DNA from: Corynebacterium propinquum DSM 44285
GTDB taxonomy: Bacteria; Actinomycetota; Actinomycetes; Mycobacteriales; Mycobacteriaceae
NCBI RefSeq assembly: GCF_000375525.1
Contig: NZ_AQXC01000004.1
Coordinates: 62,001 to 126,000, forward strand
Reading direction: 5' to 3'
DNA: 64,000 bases
Within the stretch, counting starts at the first letter, position 1. Every line of letters starts with the position of its first letter. Position numbers and translations under genes: made by a program. Positions 16,621 to 25,191 of the stretch are shown here, in pieces. Under the pieces are notes generated by a model. It was not told where the DNA came from and ran no database searches. It saw only the letters and a program-made list of their open reading frames with translations.

Positions 16621-17732
16621 GGTCCCCGATCAACGCGAACGACGGCTATGCCGCGTCAGTAGAACCCGGAAATGGCTGGGGAGGTATTGACTTCAATGAA
16701 AAAGGTGAGTTCACCGTACCGGCAGGTTCCCGCGTCGAAGTGCACATGTTCCTACACGGCCGCGAAAAGCATGGACGGAAGCTCAAAGAACCTAGTACTC
16801 GTTCCCCGCTAGGTCCCGGGGCACTTGAGTTTCAAACCGAAATACTGGAACAACAACGCCGTTTGTGCGTGCAACCCGACAGAACGGCGCCGATAACTGG
16901 GTTTCGAATTGCGGCCAAGGCAAATATTAGAGGCACGATTAGCGGTGTTCAGGCCCTTCGTTTCGGTACCGGAAATGACGCCGAAGAGATCACGGCCCGT
17001 CACGAAACCAACATCGATGGTCTACAGCTTTCTGGAACATTCACCACTGCAGTAACACAACCTACAGGCGGGCTAGGAGCGGAAGGATTGCCGAAACCTT
17101 TCTGCGTTGATTTCTCTTTCAACGCCGACCGGACCGTGCCAGAAAACGAAGTGGAGAAGTACTTCGGCCTAGAGCTGGACTATGCACTGATTCCGTTCGA
17201 AGCTAGGGCCTTTGACTATGACGAGCGTGACAGCGAGAATAAGACCAAATTGGTGGGCGCATACTTTGCTGTGTACGCAACAAAAAGCGTTGATGATCCC
17301 GCTGCAGGCGAAAATGCGGATCAGCCTGATTGGGACAAGCGCGTGTGGAGCAGTGATCAAGCAGAAAACGCGAAGTTGTCTCCTGGTGTCTACTATCTTG
17401 TAGTAGAACAAGCCCCGCAAACTGCAAGCCCTACGTCGCAGGCGCAGGGTGATGCGCAAGGCTATTCTTTGCTTCCCGGGCCAATTCGGTTTGAGCTTAC
17501 CTATGGCAAAGGAAGCAACGACGGCTTTGGCATCAATGATCCTTCATCGGCGGAGGCTCCCTTTGTACTGAGTGCTCGAGTCGAAGATGGTCGTGCGATT
17601 ATGGACATTGGTAACATCACCCGTGGCGAGATGCCGCTTACCGGTGGCCGTGGTGTCTGGGGATTTGTGGTCGCTGGTCTATTGTTGTTAGCAGTCGGTG
17701 GCTATGCTGCGCAGCGGCGTCGGCAAGTATAA
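16621..17732 (+). pseudogene. 5'-truncated second tip-like pilin (LPLTG), no VWA domain
   Basis: The open frame begins right at the IS3 edge (SPINANDGYAASVEPGNGWGG) without start codon or signal peptide. It matches residues about 210-400 of the tip pilin at 11460 (NGWGG; HGR.K; GFRIA; GTIDGLH-like; ALDYA). It then goes straight from LDYAL to the C-terminal Cna-B-like domain (YYLVVEQAPQ, GYSLLPGPIRFEL). The sorting signal is MPLTGGRGVWGF with a membrane segment and AAQRRRQV. The VWA region is absent. It was either a VWA-less minor pilin or an internally deleted paralogue. Without a signal peptide it cannot reach the surface. Confidence 0.8.
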
Positions 17733-17760
17733 AACACTGAGATAAGGCGATGGGAAGCGC

Positions 17761-18555
17761 ATGAAATCTGAGGCGTTTAGTTTCCGGCGGTTGTTGGGTG
17801 AGATCTTGCTGACCGCCGGGCTGCTTATCGTATTGTTCGTGTTTTATGAAGCGTTCTGGACGAATGTGAAGTCAGGGCAGCTGCAGGCGCAAGCGAATGA
17901 GCGCATGGAGCAGCGCTGGCAGGAGACCGGTGGTGGCGTGCCGGGCGACGGTGATGCTGAACCGGAAAGCGGGCAGGCGTTTAGTCGGATCTATATTCCG
18001 CGGCTGGGCGCCGATTATGAGTATGCGGTGTTGGCTGGGACTTCGCAGGACGTCTTGGCTGCTGGGCCGGGGCATTATGTGGATACGCAGGGTCCAGGCG
18101 AGATCGGCAATTTTGCGATTGCTGGGCACCGCATTGGGCAGGGCGCGCCGTTTGTGCACTTGGAAGACTTGCATGCTTGTGATGCCATCGTCGTCGAGAC
18201 TGCTACGCAGTGGATCACCTATCGCGTGTTGCCCCTGGACGGCGTGCATGGGGGAGATGTGCCGGCGGTGGCTGAATGTTTTCATGAGGAGCAACGCGCC
18301 AAGCTTGCTGGTGAGTACTCTGGCATTGCCGGGCGGCATATCACGCACCCGGGCGATGTTGGGGTGATTGCGCCGATCCCTGGTGTGGATCTGAGCCAGG
18401 AAGGTGCACCGGTGGCGAGTGAATCGATGGTGACGCTGACGACGTGCCACCCATGGTTCTCGAATAGCCACCGCATGATTGTGCACGCGATGGAAGTTGA
18501 AGCCCTGGACAAGGCGAATGGGCAGCGTCCGGCGGCGTTGGATGAGGCTGTTTAG
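17761..18555 (+). CDS. Class E-type sortase
   Basis: A 264-residue membrane sortase starting 28 bases after the truncated pilin. There is one N-terminal membrane segment (about 12-32). The domain has His123 in IAGHRIG, Cys229 in TLTTCHPWF and Arg238 in NSHRMIVHA. It lacks the DPW lid and C-terminal membrane segment of the two class C enzymes, so it is more like the corynebacterial housekeeping sortase. It probably attaches finished pili or other LxxTG proteins to the cell wall. The next gene, a 50-residue membrane protein, is a usual neighbour of class E sortases in actinobacteria as I recall. Confidence 0.85.
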   Translation: MKSEAFSFRRLLGEILLTAGLLIVLFVFYEAFWTNVKSGQLQAQANERMEQRWQETGGGVPGDGDAEPESGQAFSRIYIPRLGADYEYAVLAGTSQDVLAAGPGHYVDTQGPGEIGNFAIAGHRIGQGAPFVHLEDLHACDAIVVETATQWITYRVLPLDGVHGGDVPAVAECFHEEQRAKLAGEYSGIAGRHITHPGDVGVIAPIPGVDLSQEGAPVASESMVTLTTCHPWFSNSHRMIVHAMEVEALDKANGQRPAALDEAV

Positions 18556-18636
18556 ATGTTGGGCCTGGCTGGTAAGGACGCCTGGGGCGGGCCGAGCTAA
18601 TAGGATGAACGGCGCAGAAAGAAAATGAGGTGAGGT

Positions 18637-18789
18637 ATGTATCGCGGATTGTGGAACCTGCTGCCGGGTGGGGTGTGGGTGAAGTCAGTGTTGGCGGTTT
18701 TGCTGGCAGTGGGGGTGTTCTTCCTGCTAATGGAAGTGGTGTTTCCCTACGTCGCGGAGCTCATGCCGTACTCGGATGTGGCGGTGTAA
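18637..18789 (+). CDS. 50-residue membrane protein paired with class E sortase
   Basis: ATG 18637 to TAA 18789, preceded by GAGGTGAGG. The sequence begins MYRGLWNLLPGGVWVKSVLA and has one long hydrophobic segment (about 15-40), ending MPYSDVAV. The MYRxLWxLLPGxxWxK start is typical of very small membrane proteins beside class E sortases in actinobacteria (remembered pattern). Function is unknown; it may help sortase localisation. Confidence 0.75.
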   Translation: MYRGLWNLLPGGVWVKSVLAVLLAVGVFFLLMEVVFPYVAELMPYSDVAV

Positions 18790-18831
18790 TCAATCAACTG
18801 TTCTATTTTCTGGCCGGTGTAGCGTGTCAGT

Positions 18832-20385
18832 ATGACCGAGAACAGCGAAACCAACCTGCATCAACCGGCTGATGTCTCGCCCGAGTCCATGGGTGCTGAA
18901 GCAGTCGGCTACTGGCCGTTTCCTAGTGTTTCTCAATGGGCTGGCCTCGCGGTTTCGTTGCGCGACGTAGATAACGCACACGCGCGGATGCAAGAAGCAA
19001 AAGAAACAGTTTCTACTGAAGCTCTTGGTTCCGTTCTAGAGGCTGCACGGCGGGCTGCAGCCGTCGACACGAATGCCATCGAAGGGATTTTTCCCACGGA
19101 TCGTAGCTTCACGCGCACAGTGGCAGAGCAAACTGGTGCGTGGCAGCAGTTGATGGACCAACGCGGTGCGCACGTAAGGCCAGCATTTGAAGACACCCTA
19201 GCCGGGTTTGACTTCATCTTGGACCACACCACAGGCAAGTATCCGCTGACAGAAACCGCGATTAAAGAACTACACGCGGTGATGCTGAATAGCCAGGACG
19301 AGATCACGGTGTATGTGTCTGTTAACGGCAAGCTGCAAGCTCAGCGGCAAAAGCTGCCGAAAGGCGAATACAAGAAGCAGCCGAACAGCGCTACCCTGCA
19401 CGACGGCAGCACTTTCCATTATGCTCCGGTCGCTGACACGGCTCCAGAAATGGCGCGCTTTATAGCAGAGCTGAACTCTGAGACGTTTGCGGGACTGCAC
19501 CCTGTGGTGCAGGCTGCGTATGCACACTATGCGTTTGTGCGTATTCATCCATTCGCCGACGGTAACGGCCGGATAGCGCGGGCATTGGCAAGTATCTTCT
19601 TATACCGTTCTCTTGGGGTTCCGCTGGTTATTTACCATGACCAACGCGCCGATTATCTGGATGCGTTGGAAGCCGCCGACGACGGTGACTTCAAGCGGTT
19701 AGTGCGGTTTCTCGCCGAAAAATCAGTGGACACTGCCTGGTCGATAGCACGCAGTGTGCGTCGGCATAGTACGGGCGGACGTCGGCAAGCAGGCGCTGCT
19801 GGGGTACGGGGGCAAGAATCCGGAGCAATTTCTGCGGACCTCGAACTGAGCGCCTTGCTGGATGCCGGTGCTGAGAAAAACAGCGGTTCGGGGGCGAAAG
19901 CGATCGGCAACGATGACGTCGGCAAGCAGCAATTGGCTGAAGGTGCTGTGCGTCTGCATGAATTATTGGTGTCTGCACTCGAGCGAGAAGTTGCTGAGCG
20001 TAGGGTGGGCGAACAACTGAATTTACGCGTCAGGACCGGAGAGGACGCCGCGCAACCGTGGGCTTCAAGCGACGGGATCCGTGATTTTCATGAATTAGGG
20101 ATAGACATGCGGATTAGTGTTTTTGCAGATTGCCCTCGGCTTCAGCCGCACCCGATCAGTTGGGAAGTGGAAATCTTTGCCGCAAATCACGGCGGGAATC
20201 CGGCGGAGAATGACCCAATTTACGATTACTGGGTATCGACTCCGGAATCATTGCAGTTGCAAGTTTTTCGGCGGGAGCTGGACCCCGTGATTACACAACA
20301 TTTACGCGTTGCCGTAGAGATTACGGCGCGCGATATTGTCGAAGAATTCCTGCAGTTCTTGATCAATGAACTGAAGGGTGTGTAG
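18832..20385 (+). CDS. Fic-domain protein (class II, self-inhibited)
   Basis: A 517-residue protein. The Fic motif HPFADGNGRIAR (239-250) is complete, with the catalytic His239 and both nucleotide-binding Gly/Arg positions. An inhibitory motif of the (S/T)xxxE(G/N) type, TNAIEG (80-85), lies in the N-terminal half, which makes it a class II Fic with a built-in inhibitory helix. Such enzymes transfer AMP (rarely other groups) to a target hydroxyl. The C-terminal 200 residues are not recognised and may hold target or DNA binding. No separate antitoxin gene is needed or seen. Two dispersed 10-mers lie in it (19781, 19918). Confidence 0.88.
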   Translation: MTENSETNLHQPADVSPESMGAEAVGYWPFPSVSQWAGLAVSLRDVDNAHARMQEAKETVSTEALGSVLEAARRAAAVDTNAIEGIFPTDRSFTRTVAEQTGAWQQLMDQRGAHVRPAFEDTLAGFDFILDHTTGKYPLTETAIKELHAVMLNSQDEITVYVSVNGKLQAQRQKLPKGEYKKQPNSATLHDGSTFHYAPVADTAPEMARFIAELNSETFAGLHPVVQAAYAHYAFVRIHPFADGNGRIARALASIFLYRSLGVPLVIYHDQRADYLDALEAADDGDFKRLVRFLAEKSVDTAWSIARSVRRHSTGGRRQAGAAGVRGQESGAISADLELSALLDAGAEKNSGSGAKAIGNDDVGKQQLAEGAVRLHELLVSALEREVAERRVGEQLNLRVRTGEDAAQPWASSDGIRDFHELGIDMRISVFADCPRLQPHPISWEVEIFAANHGGNPAENDPIYDYWVSTPESLQLQVFRRELDPVITQHLRVAVEITARDIVEEFLQFLINELKGV

Positions 20386-20404
20386 GCGCAGGGCGCCCGG
20401 GAAA

Positions 20405-20786
20405 ATACGGTTCTCGTTGGGCTTAAAATCCACCGCGGCCAACTAGTGCTAGTCCGTGGCGATCACAAACCTCGTGTTCTAACGGACCACGCGCTCATGC
20501 GTGCGCAGATGCTGGACGGCGTCGAGAAGCTTGGCCTCACGCTCAGCCGGGGTGGTAGGGGCGTCGCCGTCGGCAAGCGGGCGGACGTAGACACTATTCT
20601 TCTGGGCATAATCCCAGGGAAGGATCTTCCGGCACGTTGTAGCTGCTTTTGCGGAGGCGGGTGGCATTAGACTGCGCGCGGCCATAGGCGAGCAGGAGAT
20701 CGAAAAAGGAGATCATCGCCGAACTCATCCTGCTCCGCGATCTGCGTGACGCGCTGCTCAATCTCCCGGAGGCTAAGCGTAGCCAC
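20405..20786 (-). pseudogene. N-terminal remains of a type IIG-like DNA methyltransferase
   Basis: Reading leftward from GTG 20786: ATLSLREIEQRVTQIAEQ, then after a shift DLLLAYGRAQSNATRLRKSSYNV, then DYAQKNSVYVRPLADGD, HERVVR, stop, NTRFVIATD, two stops and LAAVDFKPNEN. This order matches the start of large single-chain methyltransferase/restriction proteins (FLYDLLLAYG..ITRLR, VRPxxxGD, RFxVVTD, LxAxDxKxxE). At least two shifts and three stops are present, and the methylase and nuclease regions are gone. The family call is from memory. Confidence 0.6.
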
Positions 20787-20865
20787 CTTGGGTTTATCCT
20801 TTCGCCGAAAAAACTCTGGTTAGAGCTTAGTGGACGGGGCTGGCAGGGTATGGAGAATCCGATAA

Positions 20866-22323
20866 CTACGGAGAAACATTTTCTGAGGTGCTTTCTGACT
20901 TTCGAGTCGGGCCGTCGCCTACTGTAGTTGAGCTCATGGGAGCACTCTTGGTGAACAACGAAACGATGATAAGGGCTGCGACAGAAAAGGGGAATGCAAC
21001 AACTACGGAATTTACACCTTCTCCGAAAATTTCCCAGCCGATCGTGATGGTGACTCCAACGATCATCGAAGTAATAGCCCCCGCTCGTGATACACGGCTC
21101 CAGAAAAGCGCAGCCCAGATGACCGGTGTAAGGGCTGCTCCGTAAACCGTGTATGCATACATCTGTAGGGAAAGGAACGTGGGGAAGAAGCTGCTTAGGA
21201 CGTATCCCAGAATTGCGATGGTGACCACGGAAATACGAGCTACAAGTAGCTGTTTCTGCGAATCGAAAGCTTTGGTAGATTCTGGGTTATTGTTGCGACG
21301 TTGGCCTAGCAAATCGAAGACTACGTTTCCAGAACAGGTCAATAAGTAGGACGAGCCAGTTGTAATAACAAGAGCTAAAGCTGCTGCGAGAATAATTGCA
21401 CCCACACCACTTGGCATAAAGTTTTCGGCTGCTAAGCCAAGTACAGCCATGTCCGGATCCGTTCCCGGGTTAATAACCGATGCTGCCGATGCGAGCAAAA
21501 TGATAGGGACAATGATGAACAAACCGCCGATGAAGAAATAGATTGTTGCTCGTTGCGCCGAATTCTCGCTTTTCGCAGCAGCAAGACGCTGGTGCATGTT
21601 TTGATCACCAAGGCACAAAAGGAACGTCGGAAGGAAGAATCCCAGAATCTGGATCGGACCTAAGTTGCCCGTAACAGACTTCATGGTTGGTTCGAGGCGG
21701 TCAACATATGTGCCGAACCCTCCGAAATCTTGAATAAAGATATAGGCAAGGGCGAGCAGCAAACCGACGATGATCAACAAAGCTGAGAGAAAATCAGTCC
21801 ATGCAACGGATTTTAAGCCGCCTGACATGGCGATGAACGTGATTAAGAAAAGAGCAATAATCGTTCCTTGTGATGCAGAAAGCGGTGTGATTAGGCTAAA
21901 AATATAGCCAGCGCCGGTGAACTGGGTAGCGGCGATTCCAATGAATGCCAGAAGCACCAGCACCGTCCCGAGTATGGCAGCAGGACGCCCAAAACGACTA
22001 CGCAAGAGCTCTGGGACTGTGTGGAACGACTTGCGGCGAATCGCCTTTGCCCCGACGCCGAGGATGAGTGCGCCAACGAGGGTTCCAAGAAAGAAAAATA
22101 CTCCCGTCAGTGGTCCATTCTGGAAAGCGAAACTAGCACCACCAATAATGGATCCAGATCCGACAAAAGTTGTTAGCAACGTTCCCGCAACAACGAAACT
22201 GGGGAGCGTTTGCCCTGCGATGACGAAATCTTCACCACCATCAACTTCCTTCTTTCTGGAAAACCAGGCGGAGATAGTGATCATCAACGCGAGGTAAGAG
22301 ACGCAAACGATGATGTTAATCAT
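20866..22323 (-). CDS. Sodium:solute symporter (SSS family)
   Basis: A 485-residue transporter with about 13 membrane segments. ATG 22323 is chosen over the upstream in-frame start because TAGGAGCGAC precedes it directly. SSS features are FVGSGSIIGGASFAFQNGPLTGVFFFLG near the N-terminus and MSGGLKSVAWTDFLSALLII in the middle, with GDQNMHQRLAAAKS after. The substrate cannot be told; the family moves sugars, amino acids and organic acids with sodium. The adjacent RpiR regulator at 23244 is read the same way and would control it. Confidence 0.85.
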   Translation of the reverse strand: MINIIVCVSYLALMITISAWFSRKKEVDGGEDFVIAGQTLPSFVVAGTLLTTFVGSGSIIGGASFAFQNGPLTGVFFFLGTLVGALILGVGAKAIRRKSFHTVPELLRSRFGRPAAILGTVLVLLAFIGIAATQFTGAGYIFSLITPLSASQGTIIALFLITFIAMSGGLKSVAWTDFLSALLIIVGLLLALAYIFIQDFGGFGTYVDRLEPTMKSVTGNLGPIQILGFFLPTFLLCLGDQNMHQRLAAAKSENSAQRATIYFFIGGLFIIVPIILLASAASVINPGTDPDMAVLGLAAENFMPSGVGAIILAAALALVITTGSSYLLTCSGNVVFDLLGQRRNNNPESTKAFDSQKQLLVARISVVTIAILGYVLSSFFPTFLSLQMYAYTVYGAALTPVIWAALFWSRVSRAGAITSMIVGVTITIGWEIFGEGVNSVVVAFPFSVAALIIVSLFTKSAPMSSTTVGDGPTRKSESTSENVSP

Positions 22324-22401
22324 GTCGCTCCTAAGTGCATAGTGTGATGTGTTTAGCCACACTATGTCCTAGCTCATACAGAAATGCAATAAATGTTGCA
22401 T

Positions 22402-23244
22402 TTATGTGATGGAGAATCTTTTCCAGAGATGTTCCATTTGTTCAAGGCTCTCTTGCGCTTTTGCCCCTTGACTATGAACTATTTCGCTCAAAACCGCTTG
22501 TAGGAATGCTACGGCTGTGATGGTCGATGGGAAAATCCGGCCGCTATCCACGGGGAGTGGAATGGTTTCCAGCACTGATGAGGTTTGGTGGTTTTGGCTG
22601 TTTCCCAGCTTGAAGACGTTAGAGGATTTCTCGCAGGCAAATTCAGCAAGATTATCGAGAACTTTAGAATATTTCCAAAGAGAAATGATGATTATGGTGT
22701 CTTCGGAGGTTGCCGCATTGACCGCGTTAATTTGTTCGGATGGTGCTCCGAAATGTCCTGTGCAATGGATTCCGAGAAGCTGGGCATTATGAACGAATTG
22801 CGTGCCCACTCCGCTAAAAGTTCCGGTAGATAAAATTATTGTTCGTTGCGAGTTAGTGATTGACGATGCGAGCTTCTCAATTGTGTCAATGTCCAGGGCT
22901 TCTGCTAACTCTTGCAATTTTCGTGCATCTTCGACAATGGAATCTATCCCGTGCAATGGGGTGGTGCTGCTGATTTTGCCAATGACTTGGCCCGCTGATA
23001 AATCTTCCAGGAAGACCGCGCGATAATCGACACAAAATGCCGTCCACCCCTCGTATCCCAAGAATTGAGTGGTGCGCACTACAGTTGCTGGGTTAACTTC
23101 AGTGGCCAACGCCACTTCTTGCACTGTGGCAAATGCAGCCTCTTGGGGGTGCTCGGCAAGATAGTCCAGCACGGTAGCAATTGCTCGAGATGGCTTCCTG
23201 CCAGAAGTTTGAGAGTGGATCCATTGACTTGGTGCTGATGACAA
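22402..23244 (-). CDS. MurR/RpiR family transcriptional regulator
   Basis: A 280-residue regulator. The N-terminal helix-turn-helix (PSRAIATVLDYLAEHPQEAAFATVQEVALATEVNPATVVRTTQFLGYEGW) is followed by a SIS sugar-phosphate-binding domain (TIILSTGTFSGVGTQFVHNAQLLG; DTIIIISLWKYSKVL). A TTG start at 23244 fits AAAGGA upstream. RpiR proteins usually sense a phosphosugar and control neighbouring uptake genes. It is upstream of the SSS transporter and divergent from the DUF2891 gene, so it likely controls both. Composition is AT-rich compared with the backbone. Confidence 0.85.
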   Translation of the reverse strand: MSSAPSQWIHSQTSGRKPSRAIATVLDYLAEHPQEAAFATVQEVALATEVNPATVVRTTQFLGYEGWTAFCVDYRAVFLEDLSAGQVIGKISSTTPLHGIDSIVEDARKLQELAEALDIDTIEKLASSITNSQRTIILSTGTFSGVGTQFVHNAQLLGIHCTGHFGAPSEQINAVNAATSEDTIIIISLWKYSKVLDNLAEFACEKSSNVFKLGNSQNHQTSSVLETIPLPVDSGRIFPSTITAVAFLQAVLSEIVHSQGAKAQESLEQMEHLWKRFSIT

Positions 23245-23352
23245 GATTGCAATATCCTTTGCAAAAATCGACCGAGTTAGTAATCTGCTTTACAGAGATT
23301 GTGATTAATTTTAGGCGATGGCAGTGTGTTCTGTGGTGAAAGGACTGATTAC

Positions 23353-24372
23353 GTGGGTGACCAAAGCATCTTCAAATCTCGAGCTAATCAATGGGCGAGG
23401 GGAATAATCGATGTGCTAGAAACTGAGTACCCGGCAGCGATGCATCATGTTAATGATTCAGCAGATGACGTGCTGGTCATTCCGAATCAATTGCACCCTA
23501 GTTTTTGGGGCGCTTACGATTGGCACTCGAGCGTACACATGCAGTGCACAGCAGTTCGACTATTGGACTATGTATCGGATGAACAAGTTAAGACTGAGCT
23601 CTCAGCCCTTCTTTCAAGTAGGTTAACTTCCATCAATCTTGAAATTGAGCGTGAATATTTGCTTGCGAACCCGGCTTATGAGCGCCCTTACGGTTGGGCC
23701 TGGATTATACAGCTTGCGGCGGAGTGTCAGCGGTCGAAGCGACCTGAAGCAGAAACCTGGGTTGAAGCAATAGGCCCGTTAGTACGTACCGTTTCGAGAT
23801 TATTTATAGAGTGGCTTCCAACGATGTCGGCCCCCATTAGGCACGGAGTGCACGACAATACTGCCTTTAGCATGTTTCTCGCCTTGGAGGCTGGCAGGGC
23901 AGTAGGGCTGTATGAATTGAATGATCTGATCAGTGAATATGCTTGCAAATGGTTTAAGGGCGATGTGAATTATCCAGTGCAATGGGAATTCAGTGGGCAT
24001 GATTTTCTTTCCCCAGGGTTATCTGAAGCCCTGCTCATGCAGCAAGTCTTAGGAGAACATGAGTTTTCGAAATGGGTGAGTGGTTTCTATATGCAGACTG
24101 CTGACGCAATTGAACGGTATCTAGAGGTCCCGGAAATCAACGACCTGCATGATGGAAAGCAATCTCACCTTTTTGGTCTAGCGTTAACCAAAGCCTGGAT
24201 GCTTCTGGAACTTTGTGAGTCATTACCAGTTTCAATAGACCAGGAAATCAGCAGTGGAGCACAACGGCTGATTACCTTCGCGGAAGGTCAATTAGTGGGG
24301 GCTGATTTCATGTCGACACACTGGTTGATCACGTATGCGGTGCGGGCGCAACTTGCAATGACTAACTTTTAG
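23353..24372 (+). CDS. DUF2891 family protein
   Basis: About 339 residues. GTG 23353 is preferred over GTG 23326 because GAAAGGA lies 8 bases before it. Family-type blocks are HPSFWGAYDWHSSVHMQ, ANPAYERPYGWAWIIQLAAE, IRHGVHDNTAFSMFLALEAGR and HDFLSPGLSEALLM. The many His/Trp/Asp residues in a helical protein suggest an alpha/alpha-barrel enzyme, perhaps acting on a sugar. That is inference; the biochemical function is not known to me. It is divergent from the RpiR gene. Confidence 0.75.
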   Translation: MGDQSIFKSRANQWARGIIDVLETEYPAAMHHVNDSADDVLVIPNQLHPSFWGAYDWHSSVHMQCTAVRLLDYVSDEQVKTELSALLSSRLTSINLEIEREYLLANPAYERPYGWAWIIQLAAECQRSKRPEAETWVEAIGPLVRTVSRLFIEWLPTMSAPIRHGVHDNTAFSMFLALEAGRAVGLYELNDLISEYACKWFKGDVNYPVQWEFSGHDFLSPGLSEALLMQQVLGEHEFSKWVSGFYMQTADAIERYLEVPEINDLHDGKQSHLFGLALTKAWMLLELCESLPVSIDQEISSGAQRLITFAEGQLVGADFMSTHWLITYAVRAQLAMTNF

Positions 24373-24381
24373 ACTAATTGA

Positions 24382-24414
24382 AGGGTTTCGCAGTTTCTGT
24401 TGGTGCGAAGCCCT
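24382..24414 (+). terminator. Hairpin after the DUF2891 gene
   Basis: Stem AGGGTTTCGC (24382-24391) / GCGAAGCCCT (24405-24414), one G-T pair, 13-base loop. It begins 10 bases after the stop codon. There is no strong T-run. Confidence 0.55.
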
Positions 24415-24492
24415 GAAAGCCTTCGTCGTAAAGGAATCCGATGCGGCCAGCTGCGTTGTCGCTGCGAAAAACCTCCTATGTTCTATCTGTAT

Positions 24493-24662
24493 TGAGGTTA
24501 CCGCTCGTTTAGCGGACGCCTGATTAATGCGGATCTTGTGTCCGTAAGAGAGGATGTTCATTGTCAGTTAACAACACCAGAAATACACGCCAGAGTATCG
24601 ACGTGAAGCCGCGAACCTAGTAATCGAATCGCAACGCCGAATCGCTCATGTGGCTCAAGAAA
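24493..24662 (+). pseudogene. IS3-family remnant (left end plus start of orfA)
   Basis: It begins TGAGGTTACC at 24493, the same left end as the remnant at 6286, and continues with related sequence. OrfA is readable from 24581: KYTPEYRREAANLVIESQRR, then IAHVAQENGLGP. A stop (TAA) lies between its possible ATG at 24554 and this part. Everything after about 24662 is lost. Confidence 0.75.
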
Positions 24663-24695
24663 ACGGCCTCGGCCCATTTTGTCGTTTAACCCCGT

Positions 24696-25124
24696 TTAAC
24701 CCCAGGAAACGTCCGATATAAGAGAAGACCAACAGGTGTTTTTGTCCTGTTGACCTTCTCGACTCATGACAAGGGAACTTGTCCTTGCCTTCTCTGAGTT
24801 GTACCATACATGATCTTCATATTTGCCACTAAGCCGACCATCAAAGATTTGGAATTCGAGATTTAGGGGAAACCCAGTTTTAGCTAGCACGTCGAGAAGT
24901 TCTGTTTCGCGTTTAGTCAAGGAAGTAGCTGTGTCGTCGGCGAAAAGGATAGCAGTAATAGGCAATCGCAGCCTGGGGGCAGAGGAACAAGGCTGAGGAA
25001 TGAAGGCAACTCTAATCTTGGTGCATATAAATAATCCGTATTGTTCAACAATGATGTTACACTGAAAGGTTTCCCCATCTTTATCTCGAATCCCAGACAG
25101 GGGACGGGAAATATTGCTATTCAA
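24696..25124 (-). CDS. Doubtful hypothetical protein
   Basis: A 142-codon minus-strand frame with a TTG start and no clear ribosome site. The last 20 codons run through the hairpin at 24722-24760, which is unusual for a real gene. The middle (LFADDTATSLTKRETELLDVLAKTGFPLNLEFQIFDGRLSGKYEDH is one continuous stretch) looks protein-like but matches nothing I know. It may be a decayed gene or chance. The rest of 24415-25191 holds only the IS3 remnant and the leader of the next operon. Confidence 0.25.
   Translation of the reverse strand: MNSNISRPLSGIRDKDGETFQCNIIVEQYGLFICTKIRVAFIPQPCSSAPRLRLPITAILFADDTATSLTKRETELLDVLAKTGFPLNLEFQIFDGRLSGKYEDHVWYNSEKARTSSLVMSREGQQDKNTCWSSLISDVSWG
24722..24760. repeat. 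Inverted repeat, possible bidirectional terminator
   Basis: GAGAAGACCAACAGG (24722-24736), loop TGTTTTTGT, CCTGTTGACCTTCTC (24746-24760); 13 of 15 pairs match and the other two become G-U on one RNA strand. It lies between the IS3 remnant and the acyl-CoA dehydrogenase operon, facing the end of the doubtful minus-strand frame. Confidence 0.5.
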
Positions 25125-25191
25125 ACCGATCGCGTCACCATAGCCTGTAACTCAGTTCATATTCAGTTGATATTTGGATTGGAGTCTCAAC

